64,000 nucleotides of DNA from PWQG01 sp050486205 (lineage in GTDB: Bacteria > Pseudomonadota > Gammaproteobacteria > Pseudomonadales > Pseudohongiellaceae). A program made the position numbers and the translations under genes. Positions 42,842 to 52,181 of this stretch are shown here, piece by piece. The stretch is from assembly GCA_050486205.1 (NCBI GenBank), contig JBJHCW010000010.1:43147-107146 (forward strand). Reading direction: 5' to 3'. The notes under the pieces are model-generated. The model had not been told where the DNA came from and ran no database searches. It saw only the letters and a program-made list of their open reading frames with translations. The stretch's first letter is position 1; each line of letters begins with the position of its first letter.

Positions 42842-45775
42842 TTACTCGCTCTTCTCGCCTGCAGCCGCCTTGCGGGCCGCTTCTTCCTCGCGCTGACGTC
42901 GGCGGATTTCCCGCGGATCATTCGGTGCGCGACCCACCTGCGCAGGGATCACGGCAGGCTTGTCGCCGGGCTTATCCCCGGACTGTCTGTCAGAGGAAGG
43001 CTCTTCGGCCTTTGGCGCCTCAGCCTGCTTTCTGGGCTCGGCTTTCTCGGTTTTTTCAGCCTTCTCGTCAGCTTTCTCCGCCTTTGCAGCGGGCTCGGCC
43101 TGTCCGGATTGCTTTTCTGCCTTCGCGGGCTTGTCGGTTTTCTCTACCGGCTCTGCAGGTTCTGCCTTGCCGGCGGTTTCCGGCGTGTCAGATGACTCAG
43201 TCTTTTCGGTTTTCACTGGTGCCTTTTTTCGGGCACGTGAACGGCGTGCCGGTGGTTTGTCATCATCACCGGATTTTTCGTCAGCTTTGTTGCCATCCGC
43301 ATCATCCGCAGCACCTTCTGTTGCCGCTGCGCCTTCCTCTGTTGCTGCGTCTGCCGCACCGGCTGTTTTCTTGCGTCCTCTGCCGCCCCGGCTGCCACGG
43401 CTTCGTGTGCGTTTTGGTTTGTCGGTGGCAGTCCTGTCGTCGCCGTCCTCGCCAGTTCCGCTGTCAGCGTCAGCCGTGCCTTTCTGCGGTGCATCGTCAG
43501 CCTTGTCCTGGGTGGCTGGTGCAGAGCTTGTCGGCGTTTTGCGCTCTGTTGCAGTCTCAGCTTCGGCGGCAGGGGAGGTCGTTGCTACCGGCGTCTGTGT
43601 AGCCTCGGTGTCGCCATCGGGCACGGCAGGCCCGGTGTTCTTCAGCTCAGGCTCGTCGGGGCGTGGGCCGCGTTTGCGAGGGGTGGCGTTCCGGGGCTTG
43701 CGGCCCTGACGCCGATTGCTTTCGCCCTGGTTGTCATCGTCCTGCTGGCGATTCTGATTGCTGTCTTCCACTTTGGCTTCGGGACGGGCGTCGCCACGAT
43801 TGCCATCCTTGTTGCGTCCACCGCGTCGGCGACGTGCAGGCTTGTCACCTTTCTGCTCGCGTGACTGATCTCGTGATTGCTCGCGCGACTGTTGGTCATC
43901 GGATTTCTCCGCTCTGCCGCCACTGCGTTCACCACGATTGCTGTCGCCTCTTGTGCTTCTGCGCGGCTTGTTCTGATTGGAGCGCGCCGCTCCCTGACCC
44001 TGTCGGCGCTGACCACCCTGACGCCGGCTGTCGTCCTGCCGGCTTTGCTGCTTCTGGCTGTCGTCCGATTCGTCATCGTTTGCTGCACCGGGCACCAGTC
44101 CGGTAAACACAGAAATCAGGGAGTCCAGGAAACCCTTCTTGCGCGCTGGTTGCGCTTTTTCCTTTGCCACGGGCGCAGGTGCCTGGACCATACGCGGAGC
44201 CTGAACCGCTGCCTTTGGTGGCGGCGCAGGCTGCTGCGGTTGTGGCGAGTCGTAGCTGCTTTCGCTGGATACCTCTACCTCATAACTGGTCTGGGGTACC
44301 GGACTTGCATCCGCCTGGCTGATGCTCTGGATCTCGTAATGGGGTGTTTCCAGTGCCGGGTTCGGAATGATCAACAGACGAGTGCTGCTTTGTGCCTCGA
44401 TGTCGGACAGCGTCTTGCGTTTTTCATTCAGCAGGTAGGCGGCAATATTCAGTGGCACAATGGCACGAATCTCGGCGCTGCGCTTCTTGTTCGCCTCTTC
44501 CTGCAGGATGCGCAGTATGGACAGGCACAGTGATTTGACGTCGCGGATGGTGCCCTGGCCTGTGCAGCGCGGGCAGACGATGGCGTTGGTTTCCTCCAGT
44601 GAAGGTCGCAGGCGCTGTCGCGACATTTCCATCAGGCCAAAGCGGGAAATGCGGCCAACCTGCACGCGGGCGCGGTCTGCTTCCAGTGCATCGCGCATCC
44701 GGTTCTCGACTTCTTTCTGGTTCCTGGCCGAGCTCATGTCGATGAAGTCGATGACCACCAGGCCGCCCATGTCCCGAAGTCGCAACTGACGTGCAATTTC
44801 GTCGGCGGCCTCCAGATTGGTGTTGAGCGCTGTTTCTTCGATATCCGCGCCACGGGTGGAGCGTGAAGAGTTGATGTCGATGGAGATCAGGGCTTCGGTC
44901 GGGTCGATGACAATGGAGCCGCCAGAAGGCAGTTTGACTTCACGCTGGAAAGCCGATTCTATCTGCGCCTCGATCTGATAACGGTTGAACAGGGGCAGCG
45001 CGTCTTCGTAAAGCTTGATACGTGACTCGTAGTGTGGCATCACCTGTTTGACAAAATTCATGGCCTCGTCATAGGCACTGCGGGTGTCAAACAGCACCTC
45101 ACCGATGTCCTGGCGCAGGTAGTCGCGGATGGTGCGGATGATGACGTTGCTTTCCTGATAGATCAGAAAGGGCGCTTTTCGGCTGGATGCTTCAACAACG
45201 GAGTTCCACAGTGAGAGCAGGTAGTCCATATCCCATTGCAGCTCTTCCTGCTGCTTGCCAACACCGGCAGTGCGCACAATCACGCCCATACCATCGGGGA
45301 TGTTCAGCGCCGCGATGATTTCACGCATCTCGTTGCGTTCCTCACCTTCGATGCGTCGGGAAATGCCACCAGCGCGCGGGTTGTTCGGCATCAACACCAG
45401 GTATCGGCCGGCCAGGCTGATATAGGTGGTCAGCGCTGCGCCCTTGTTGCCGCGCTCCTCTTTTTCCACCTGCACAATGACTTCGGTGTCTTCGGAGACC
45501 ACGTCCTTGATGCTGACACGGCCACTGCCGGGCTTGGATGAGTAGTATTCGGGTGAGATTTCTTTCAGTGGCAGGAAGCCGTGACGGTCTGCACCAAAAT
45601 CAACAAAGGCCGCTTCCAGGCTGGGTTCAACCCGGGTGATGCGACCTTTGAATATGCTGGCTTTTTTCTGGACCCGTGTGCGGTTTTCTATGTCCAGATC
45701 GTAGAGGCGTTGTCCATCGACCAGGGCAACGCGCAACTCTTCTTCCTGAGTTGCATTGATAAGCATGCGTTTCAT
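42842..45775 (-). CDS. rne: Ribonuclease E
   Basis: Endonuclease that initiates mRNA decay and processes rRNA and tRNA; scaffold of the degradosome. Of 977 residues, the N-terminal ~500 form the catalytic half: S1 domain (about 35-120), DNase I-like site with ISIDINSSRS and VVIDFIDM holding the metal-binding aspartates, and the zinc-link CPRCTGQG near 404. The C-terminal ~470 residues are low-complexity, rich in Arg/Glu/Lys/Ala/Pro, and would carry RNA and partner binding sites. A leader of about 515 bases is predicted, in keeping with the known leader-mediated autoregulation of rne in E. coli. The usual divergent rluC is missing; lolC is there instead. Confidence 0.96.
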   Translation of the reverse strand: MKRMLINATQEEELRVALVDGQRLYDLDIENRTRVQKKASIFKGRITRVEPSLEAAFVDFGADRHGFLPLKEISPEYYSSKPGSGRVSIKDVVSEDTEVIVQVEKEERGNKGAALTTYISLAGRYLVLMPNNPRAGGISRRIEGEERNEMREIIAALNIPDGMGVIVRTAGVGKQQEELQWDMDYLLSLWNSVVEASSRKAPFLIYQESNVIIRTIRDYLRQDIGEVLFDTRSAYDEAMNFVKQVMPHYESRIKLYEDALPLFNRYQIEAQIESAFQREVKLPSGGSIVIDPTEALISIDINSSRSTRGADIEETALNTNLEAADEIARQLRLRDMGGLVVIDFIDMSSARNQKEVENRMRDALEADRARVQVGRISRFGLMEMSRQRLRPSLEETNAIVCPRCTGQGTIRDVKSLCLSILRILQEEANKKRSAEIRAIVPLNIAAYLLNEKRKTLSDIEAQSSTRLLIIPNPALETPHYEIQSISQADASPVPQTSYEVEVSSESSYDSPQPQQPAPPPKAAVQAPRMVQAPAPVAKEKAQPARKKGFLDSLISVFTGLVPGAANDDESDDSQKQQSRQDDSRRQGGQRRQGQGAARSNQNKPRRSTRGDSNRGERSGGRAEKSDDQQSREQSRDQSREQKGDKPARRRRGGRNKDGNRGDARPEAKVEDSNQNRQQDDDNQGESNRRQGRKPRNATPRKRGPRPDEPELKNTGPAVPDGDTEATQTPVATTSPAAEAETATERKTPTSSAPATQDKADDAPQKGTADADSGTGEDGDDRTATDKPKRTRSRGSRGGRGRKKTAGAADAATEEGAAATEGAADDADGNKADEKSGDDDKPPARRSRARKKAPVKTEKTESSDTPETAGKAEPAEPVEKTDKPAKAEKQSGQAEPAAKAEKADEKAEKTEKAEPRKQAEAPKAEEPSSDRQSGDKPGDKPAVIPAQVGRAPNDPREIRRRQREEEAARKAAAGEKSE

Positions 45776-45922
45776 TGTATTGATTCACTTTTCTGTCAGG
45801 GCCAGAGCGGCGAATCAGGTACTCAAGTGTGCAGTGCACAGTCGTTGTGCACCGTACAGGGCAGGGCAGGTGTCAGACCACCTGGCTGTCCGAATAGGTG
45901 AAGTCTCGACTTGGCAATATGG

Positions 45923-45941
45923 CATTCAACATCGTTGAATG
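45923..45941. repeat. Perfect inverted repeat in the rne leader
   Basis: CATTCAAC (45923-45930) and GTTGAATG (45934-45941) flank ATC, an 8-bp perfect palindrome with a 3-base centre. It is about 150 bases before the rne start codon, and could be an RNA hairpin or an operator. Confidence 0.5.
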
Positions 45942-46298
45942 AAGCTCCCAAAGTGTCTGGTCAAGAGCAACAGATCAGGGTGCTGGCCACTTGGGGCCTG
46001 CTTCATCCATTGTACCGGAACCTGCCCGGTCTGCTTGTGCGGATGGCCTGTCGTGCTGCGGGTCTCGCGTCATGTTATCGCGCGACTCACTGAATCCTTT
46101 TTGTAACCTGAATCTTGCTGGCCGGTTATTGATCAAGCCGGACTTGCCGGCGACTGTTAACTCGGTCTTTCAACGTACTGTTTCTTCTCGCTTTCCAACC
46201 TGCCCGGTCCGTGTTGATTGGTCTATCGGCCATGGCTGACTGTGTTCTTTTGCCCCACGCTGGTCGCGCTTGATGAAAACATTGAGGGCAGCTACGCG

Positions 46299-46327
46299 AA
46301 TATATCAGTAACGTGCTGATTATTCAA
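46299..46327 (-). promoter_or_regulatory. Candidate rne promoter
   Basis: On the minus strand, TTGAAT (-35, 4 of 6) and TATATT (-10, 5 of 6) are separated by 17 bases. The start would be near 46292, giving a leader of about 515 bases. Its -35 is only 4 bases from the -35 of the lolC promoter. Confidence 0.55.
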
Positions 46328-46331
46328 TGGC

Positions 46332-46360
46332 TTGTTTAAAACCAGGATGCTGAATAGAAT
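46332..46360 (+). promoter_or_regulatory. Candidate lolCDE promoter
   Basis: TTGTTT (-35, 3 of 6) and TAGAAT (-10, 5 of 6) with a 17-base spacer, about 50 bases before the lolC ATG. It is back-to-back with the rne promoter. Confidence 0.5.
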
Positions 46361-46410
46361 GCGGATTCGACCAATCTCCGGACACGGCGTCAGCCGGCTG
46401 CTTTCCAGGC

Positions 46411-47676
46411 ATGTACAGACCGTTAGCCCTATATATCGGTTTGCGCTACACGCGCGCCCGAAAGCAGCAACAATTGATCTCCTTTGTTTCTGTCATTTCC
46501 ACGCTCGGCATTGCGCTGGGCGTGCTGGCGCTGATTCTTGTGCTGTCAGTGATCAATGCGTCCACCTCCACCATGCGTGATGAGACCCTCAAGCTGGTGC
46601 CCCATGCCAGCATCACACCACTGGTGAGCGGGAATGGGGTCGATCACCGCACGGGCGAGGTACGACGGGATACCAGCGACCGCCTGCAGAGCCAGCCCGG
46701 TGTCATTGGTGCAGCGCCCTATCTGCAGGGTGAGGCCTGGATGCAGTTTGACGGCCGCGGTGAATTTGTTCAGCTGCGCGGAATTGATCCGGCCCTTGAG
46801 CAGCGCGTGAGCCATCTTGAGGATCCCCGCTTCACCCAGCTGCTTGATCAGCTTGCGCGCGCCGGGGAGGGCATGATTGCCGGCAACCGCCTGGCAGCGG
46901 ATCTGAATCTTGCCATCGGTGACCGGGTAGCCGTGACACCGCTGAGCAGTCTGACCGCCCGGCGCACCGATGATGCACGCAGCTTCCGGGTCATTGGCAT
47001 CACGGATTTTGGTTTTTACGGTAACCAGAATACGGCACTGGTGCATATTGAGCAGGGCCAGAATCTGTTTGCCGGTGACATTACCGCAGCAACAGTCCGT
47101 TATCGGCTGCGCGTGGACGACGTATTTGCTGCCAGCCGGCTCAGTGAGCAGGCCGCTGGCCTGATCGGCCAGGCTACCGAGGTCAGCAGCTGGGAGCAGA
47201 CCCAGGGCAGTCTGTTCAATGCCCTGCGCATGGAAAAACGTATGACCGGTATCATGCTGATGATGATTGTGATCATTGGCGCAGTGAATATTGTCTCCAC
47301 CCTGGTGATGGTTGTGGCCGGCAAGAGCGCGGACATCGCGATCCTGAGAACCATGGGCGCCACGCGTCGCACCATCATGGCCATTTTCATGACCCAGGGT
47401 GTTGCGGCAGGGGTCATGGGCACCTTGCTTGGTGGCATGCTTGGTGTGCTGCTGACGCGGCAGATGGGCAATCTGACCGCCATGTTTGAAGGTGCGCTGA
47501 ACAACTGGTTCTACCCGAATCAGGTTTATATGATTTCCCACCTGAGCGCTGAGCTTCAGTGGGCTGATGTTTTGCTGGTGTGCACGGCAGCGCTGCTGGT
47601 CAGTTTCCTTGCCACCGTTTACCCTGCATGGCGCGCGGCGCGGGTGCAGGCTGCCGAAGTGCTGAGGTATGAATGA
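46411..47676 (+). CDS. lolC: Lipoprotein-releasing system permease LolC
   Basis: Inner-membrane subunit of the LolCDE ABC transporter that extracts outer-membrane lipoproteins and hands them to LolA. The 421 residues have helix 1 (about 24-50), a periplasmic MacB-like domain, and three C-terminal helices (about 275-300, 320-355, 380-405) of the FtsX fold. It is paralogous to the gene at 48413; the name LolC follows its first position. The stop overlaps the lolD start (ATGA). Confidence 0.92.
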   Translation: MYRPLALYIGLRYTRARKQQQLISFVSVISTLGIALGVLALILVLSVINASTSTMRDETLKLVPHASITPLVSGNGVDHRTGEVRRDTSDRLQSQPGVIGAAPYLQGEAWMQFDGRGEFVQLRGIDPALEQRVSHLEDPRFTQLLDQLARAGEGMIAGNRLAADLNLAIGDRVAVTPLSSLTARRTDDARSFRVIGITDFGFYGNQNTALVHIEQGQNLFAGDITAATVRYRLRVDDVFAASRLSEQAAGLIGQATEVSSWEQTQGSLFNALRMEKRMTGIMLMMIVIIGAVNIVSTLVMVVAGKSADIAILRTMGATRRTIMAIFMTQGVAAGVMGTLLGGMLGVLLTRQMGNLTAMFEGALNNWFYPNQVYMISHLSAELQWADVLLVCTAALLVSFLATVYPAWRAARVQAAEVLRYE

Positions 47677-48413
47677 CAGAAAACATGGCAACTGAGCGCA
47701 GGACCACAGATACCAGGCCAGGGGCCGCGGCCGAGGTGGTCAGCTGCCAGGCATTGACCAAGGTCTATACCCAGGGGCCGCAGGATGTGCGGGTACTGGA
47801 CAAGGTGTCCCTGCAGGTGCACGCCGGTGAACGTATTGCCGTGGTTGGCAGTTCGGGTTCGGGCAAGACCACTTTACTCAATATGCTCGGTGGCCTGGAT
47901 CTCCCCACCAGTGGCACAGTGTTGGTGGCCGGTCAGGATCTGTCCTCGGTCACAGAAGCTGAACGCGGGCGCCTGCGTAACCGTTATCTGGGTTTTGTGT
48001 ATCAGTTCCACCATCTGCTGGGGGAGTTTTCTGCGCTGGAAAACGTCTGTATGCCGCTGCTGATAGCCGGGGAGTCCGCAAAATCGGCATCGGCAAAGGC
48101 AAGCAGCATGCTGGAGCGGGTCGGTCTTGGCGAGCGACTGCAGCACAAACCACCGGAGCTCTCCGGTGGTGAGCGTCAACGTGTGGCCATTGCCCGCGCA
48201 CTGGTAGGCTCGCCGCGTTGCGTGCTGATGGATGAACCCACTGGCAACCTGGACAGACGCACAGCAGATGGCATCCACAAGCTGATGCAGGCACTGAACC
48301 GGGAATTTGGTATCAGTTTTATTGTGGTCACCCACGACGAGCGTCTTGCCGCCACCATGGATCGGGTGTTGCAGCTGCAGAATGGTCAGCTGGAACAGGA
48401 GCCGTCACGCTGA
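47673..48413 (+). CDS. lolD: Lipoprotein-releasing system ATP-binding protein LolD
   Basis: 246-residue ABC ATPase of the LolCDE complex. Walker A GSSGSGKTT (about 52-60), Q-loop in VYQFHHLLGEF (the LolD/MacB-type sequence), signature LSGGERQ, and Walker B VLMDEPTGNLD are all intact. It overlaps lolC by 4 bases and lolE by 1. A second ATG at 47685 is an alternative start; the first 20 residues are not conserved. Confidence 0.96.
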   Translation: MTENMATERRTTDTRPGAAAEVVSCQALTKVYTQGPQDVRVLDKVSLQVHAGERIAVVGSSGSGKTTLLNMLGGLDLPTSGTVLVAGQDLSSVTEAERGRLRNRYLGFVYQFHHLLGEFSALENVCMPLLIAGESAKSASAKASSMLERVGLGERLQHKPPELSGGERQRVAIARALVGSPRCVLMDEPTGNLDRRTADGIHKLMQALNREFGISFIVVTHDERLAATMDRVLQLQNGQLEQEPSR

Positions 48414-49663
48414 TGGCGCGCTCGCTGGCCGCCTTCATTGCCCTGCGCTACGTCAGTATGGGGCGACGAAGTCAGCTTGTTTCCTTCATGTCGCTGCTGA
48501 CTGTGGCAGGTCTGTCCCTGAGCATCGCCTTGCTGATCACGGTGATGTCGGTCATGAACGGTTTTGATCGGGAGCTGCGTGAGAATATCCTGGGCGTGCT
48601 GCCACATATTACCGTGGCCACCACCGAACACGGATGGCCCGAACAGTGGCAGCAGGTGGAACAGGGGCTGGACGCATTTCCTGAGATCACCCGTCGCACG
48701 CCGCTGGTGGAGACCATTGGTGTAGTGGCCACAGCGCAGACCAGCCGGGGTGTGATGGTCAACGGGCTGGATGTGGAAAATCGCGCAGGCCTTGATGTCC
48801 TGACCGGCTTCATGCGCCAGGGCAGTCTGGACACACTGGTCCAGGAGCGCTTCAGCATTATCATCGGTGAGACACTGGCCAATGACCTGGGCGTTGGTGT
48901 TGGTGATAACCTGCGCCTGTTTTCCCTTGGTGTGTCAGTCAATCCGCTGTCGGTACTGCCTAATCAGCGACAGTTCCGTGTTGCCGGCATTTTCCGGGTC
49001 GGCACACTGGAGCTGGACAGTGCGCTGGCTGTCATTCGACTGGACGATGCCCGGGCGCTGTTTCGTGTGCGTGGCTCACACACCGCTCTGCGTTTGCAGA
49101 CAGTGGATGTGCTGGCTGCCGATACGGTGGCCAGGGAAGTGAGCCGTACCCTGCCAGGTGGTTTCTATCTGCAGACTTGGACTCGACAGTTTGGCGCCAT
49201 TTACGAAAACATTCAGCTGTCACGCACCATTGTGGGACTGTTGTTGTGGTTGCTGGTGGCTGTGGCCGCGTTCAATCTTGTGGTGAGCCTGGTGATGATT
49301 GTGCGGGACAAGCGTGGTGACATTGCCATTCTTCGCACACTGGGTGCGTCACCTGGCACCATTGGTCGGATATTCCTGATCCAGGGCTGCCTGATCGGTC
49401 TGGTCGGCACGGCGATCGGGCTCACTGTGGGCATATTGCTGTCTTTGGTGATTGGAGATCTGATGGCCTGGATAGAGGGTGTGACCGGGGCGCAGATGCT
49501 CAGCGCCGAAGTGTATCCGGTAGACTTTCTGCCGTCCCAGGTGCTGATGTCCGATGTGGTGATTGTCAGTGCCGGGGTCATTGTCCTGTGTCTGCTGGCC
49601 AGTGTCTATCCTGCCTGGCGCGCCTCGCGAGTGCATCCTGCCGCCGCACTGCGGATGGAATAA
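48413..49663 (+). CDS. lolE: Lipoprotein-releasing system permease LolE
   Basis: Second permease of LolCDE, 416 residues. The N-terminus FIALRYVSMGRRSQLVSFMSLL and first helix are typical, with a periplasmic domain in the middle and three C-terminal helices. VMNGFDRELRENILG after helix 1 is a LolC/E family mark. Gammaproteobacteria usually have separate LolC and LolE, as here. It ends 44 bases before comEC. Confidence 0.92.
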   Translation: MARSLAAFIALRYVSMGRRSQLVSFMSLLTVAGLSLSIALLITVMSVMNGFDRELRENILGVLPHITVATTEHGWPEQWQQVEQGLDAFPEITRRTPLVETIGVVATAQTSRGVMVNGLDVENRAGLDVLTGFMRQGSLDTLVQERFSIIIGETLANDLGVGVGDNLRLFSLGVSVNPLSVLPNQRQFRVAGIFRVGTLELDSALAVIRLDDARALFRVRGSHTALRLQTVDVLAADTVAREVSRTLPGGFYLQTWTRQFGAIYENIQLSRTIVGLLLWLLVAVAAFNLVVSLVMIVRDKRGDIAILRTLGASPGTIGRIFLIQGCLIGLVGTAIGLTVGILLSLVIGDLMAWIEGVTGAQMLSAEVYPVDFLPSQVLMSDVVIVSAGVIVLCLLASVYPAWRASRVHPAAALRME

Positions 49664-49707
49664 TTTTGTCACTGGGTCTATAACCTTCCCGTCAGGGAGG
49701 GGTTTTC

Positions 49708-52134
49708 ATGCGCGCACGGATGCTCGCACTGTCGATTGGCATCATGCTGGCGGCATTCCTGCCGGTGCCACCACAGCCCTGGCTGCGGGTGCTGTTGCCG
49801 GTCCTGCCACTGGTGGTCATTCCCGGCCTGTTCATCAGGGTCAGACACCCGGTACCTGCCGCGGGACTCCTGGCGCTGTGCCTTGTTTGTGGTGTGCTCT
49901 GGGCCCTTGCCAGAGGCGGTCTGCACGCTGATCGGATGTTGCCGCACTGGATGGAGGGGGAAGACATCTGGATAAGTGGTCAGGTGCGTGGCCTGCCGCG
50001 AGAATATGACCGCAGTCGACAGCTGGATTTTTATGTCACTCACAGTTGTTTTGCCCTGCTGCCCGACGACTGTGGTTCCCACAGCGAGGCTTTTCACAGC
50101 GAGGCTTTTCGCGCCGCGCGCGTTCAACTGACCGTTTACGATCCTGCACTGGCGCTGCTTCCCGGTCAGTCATGGCAACTGCGCGTGCGCCTGTCCCAGC
50201 CTCGCGGCCGGGTCAACCCCGGCGGCTTTGACAACGAAGCGGCCTACCTGAGTCAGGGCATTCGCGCACGCGGATATGTGCGTGAAACCGCTTTTAACCG
50301 GGCACTTGATACACGTCAGCGCGGCTTGCACGGGGTCCGCCACCGTCTGGGCCAGGCGCTGGATCGTCTACTGCCTGATGCCAATGGGAGTGGCGTGGTG
50401 CGCGCCCTGATCACAGGCGATCGTGACAGCATCAATGAGGCGCAGTGGCAGCTGTTCAATGGCACCGGCACCACACACCTGGTGGTGATTTCAGGTCTTC
50501 ATATCGGCTTTGTTGCAGGCATTGCCTTCTGGCTCGGTGGTCTGTTGATGCGGAGCAGCGCAGCGCTGCTCACCCATGTGCCTGCGCAGCGACCGGCTGC
50601 ACTTTTTGCCATGGCCGCCGCTGCCGGTTATGCCATGCTGGCTGGGTTTTCCCTGCCCACACAAAGAGCCCTGATCATGGTCAGTGTCTTCATGTGTGCC
50701 CAGCTGCTGGACCGTCGTTACCCGGCCAGCCTGGGCATTGTACTGGCCCTCACACTGATTCTGGTCCGGGATCCGTTAAGCATGCTCAGTGCCGGTTTCT
50801 GGTTGTCTTTCGGCGCTGTGGCGGCGCTGCTGCTGGTCTTCAGCGGGTACAGCCGGCAGCACAGCTCACGGCAATTGTCAGGCACAGCAAACAGGACGCT
50901 GGCGTTTGCAAACCGCGTCTTGCAGACCTGGATACGGCCCCAGTGGGTGGTGTTTGTTGCGCTTTTTGTGCCTTTGTCCGCCTTCATGCACAGTGTGCCG
51001 CTGGTGGCGCCACTGACCAATGTCATCGCAATCCCCCTGATCAGTGTGCTGGCAGTGCCCATGGCATTGATCGCCGTGTTGTTGCTGCCGGTGTCGCAAG
51101 GCCTGAGCCAGATCCTGCTCTTCGCTGCAGTGAGGGTGGTCGACGTGCTGCAGTGGCTGTTGCAACTGATCCTGGCATTGACACAGCGTTTTGCCGTGCT
51201 CGAGGTATTGACTGCGTCATATGCAGCAATTGTGCTGGGCGTGCTGGCCAGCGTCATGTTGTTGTTGCCATCAGCATGGCCCGCCCGGTACCTGGCCCCG
51301 GTGCTGTACCTGCCGTTACTGCTGGGAGCCGGTTCAGCCGGACCACCAGCCGGGCATGCCGATGTCTGGTTTCTGGATGTGGGGCAGGGGCTGGCTGTGG
51401 TTGTGCGCACCCGCTCGAGCGTGCTGGTTTACGACACTGGACCTGGCGCAAATGTGGTCGGGCCTGCCCTGTTCTGGATGGGTGAGCGCGAGGTGGACCA
51501 TCTGGTCATCAGTCACTGGCACAGTGATCACAGTGGCGGGCTGCAGCGGCTGATGGAGAGTCACCACGTGCATCACCATCTGGCGGGGTCACAAACCAGC
51601 AACTGGCCGATGTTCGTGCCCTGTGAACGCGGACAATCCTGGCAGCGCGATGGTGTGATGTTCGACGTTCTGCATCCAGGGAGTGCCGCGCAGGGCCGGG
51701 CCTACCGACGTGAAAATGATCAGTCCTGTGTACTGAGGGTGACTGCCGGTACGCAGCGACTGCTACTCACCGGTGATATAGAGTCCGCTGCCGAGCAGTC
51801 GCTGCTTGACTACCCGGTGGTGAGCGGTGGCAATCTCAGCCTGTCGGCCGAACTCATGCAGGTGCCTCATCACGGCAGCGCAACATCGTCCAGTGAGGCA
51901 TTGCTGTTGGCGGTTGCCCCGCAGGTTGCTGTGTATTCGGCCGGGCACCGCAACCGCTTCGGGCATCCGGTACCTGAGGTGATTGCACGTTACCAGGCGC
52001 GCGGGACAGCCGTGTATGGCACGTCGACTCATGGTGCACTTCACTTCCGCCTGGGAGCAGAGGCGTTCCGGTCACAGACGCTGCAGGCCATGGGCTGGAG
52101 ACGTGACCGACCTCGCTACTGGCGTCTGCCCTGA
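49708..52134 (+). CDS. comEC: ComEC/Rec2 DNA-uptake channel protein
   Basis: Polytopic inner-membrane protein of 808 residues that in naturally competent bacteria carries single-stranded DNA into the cytoplasm. Three N-terminal helices, a soluble DUF4131/OB region, the Competence domain (ALITGDRDSI, TTHLVVISGLHIGFVAG) with about eight helices, and a C-terminal metallo-beta-lactamase domain with SHWHSDHSGG (about residue 601) and PHHGSATSS are present. All parts are intact, but no other competence gene lies in the window. Residues about 125-134 hold a repeated HSEAF caused by a 15-base tandem duplication. Confidence 0.94.
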   Translation: MRARMLALSIGIMLAAFLPVPPQPWLRVLLPVLPLVVIPGLFIRVRHPVPAAGLLALCLVCGVLWALARGGLHADRMLPHWMEGEDIWISGQVRGLPREYDRSRQLDFYVTHSCFALLPDDCGSHSEAFHSEAFRAARVQLTVYDPALALLPGQSWQLRVRLSQPRGRVNPGGFDNEAAYLSQGIRARGYVRETAFNRALDTRQRGLHGVRHRLGQALDRLLPDANGSGVVRALITGDRDSINEAQWQLFNGTGTTHLVVISGLHIGFVAGIAFWLGGLLMRSSAALLTHVPAQRPAALFAMAAAAGYAMLAGFSLPTQRALIMVSVFMCAQLLDRRYPASLGIVLALTLILVRDPLSMLSAGFWLSFGAVAALLLVFSGYSRQHSSRQLSGTANRTLAFANRVLQTWIRPQWVVFVALFVPLSAFMHSVPLVAPLTNVIAIPLISVLAVPMALIAVLLLPVSQGLSQILLFAAVRVVDVLQWLLQLILALTQRFAVLEVLTASYAAIVLGVLASVMLLLPSAWPARYLAPVLYLPLLLGAGSAGPPAGHADVWFLDVGQGLAVVVRTRSSVLVYDTGPGANVVGPALFWMGEREVDHLVISHWHSDHSGGLQRLMESHHVHHHLAGSQTSNWPMFVPCERGQSWQRDGVMFDVLHPGSAAQGRAYRRENDQSCVLRVTAGTQRLLLTGDIESAAEQSLLDYPVVSGGNLSLSAELMQVPHHGSATSSSEALLLAVAPQVAVYSAGHRNRFGHPVPEVIARYQARGTAVYGTSTHGALHFRLGAEAFRSQTLQAMGWRRDRPRYWRLP
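50080..50109 (+). repeat. 15-base in-frame tandem duplication in comEC
   Basis: The 15 bases CACAGCGAGGCTTTT occur twice without a gap (50080-50094, 50095-50109), adding five residues (HSEAF twice) in the soluble region before the Competence domain. The copies are identical. Confidence 0.9.
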
Positions 52135-52181
52135 TACCGGCTTATATGGTACAGTAGGCCCGAATTTTCTGGAGGTTGTCC

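Larger units (their letters stand above)
45776..46410. other. Long rne-lolC intergenic region (rne leader)
   Basis: 635 bases without a convincing gene; the short frames in it have no ribosome-binding site or family features. Divergent promoters sit at its lolC end. The rest would be transcribed as the rne 5' leader. It contains a perfect 8-bp inverted repeat at 45923-45941, GTGCAC palindromes near 45831-45850 and GCCGG/CCGGC pairings near 46113-46150, suggesting a structured leader. Confidence 0.6.

Noticed and set aside
42925..43709. Long open frames on the + strand opposite the rne C-terminal region (225 and 249 codons)
   Set aside because: They are mirror images of the low-complexity Arg/Glu/Ala-rich rne tail, have Ser/Ala/Pro-rich composition and no recognisable domain.
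45581..46239. Several short + strand frames in and before the rne-lolC spacer
   Set aside because: Part overlap rne; the rest have no ribosome-binding site or conserved features and lie in what is better explained as the rne leader.
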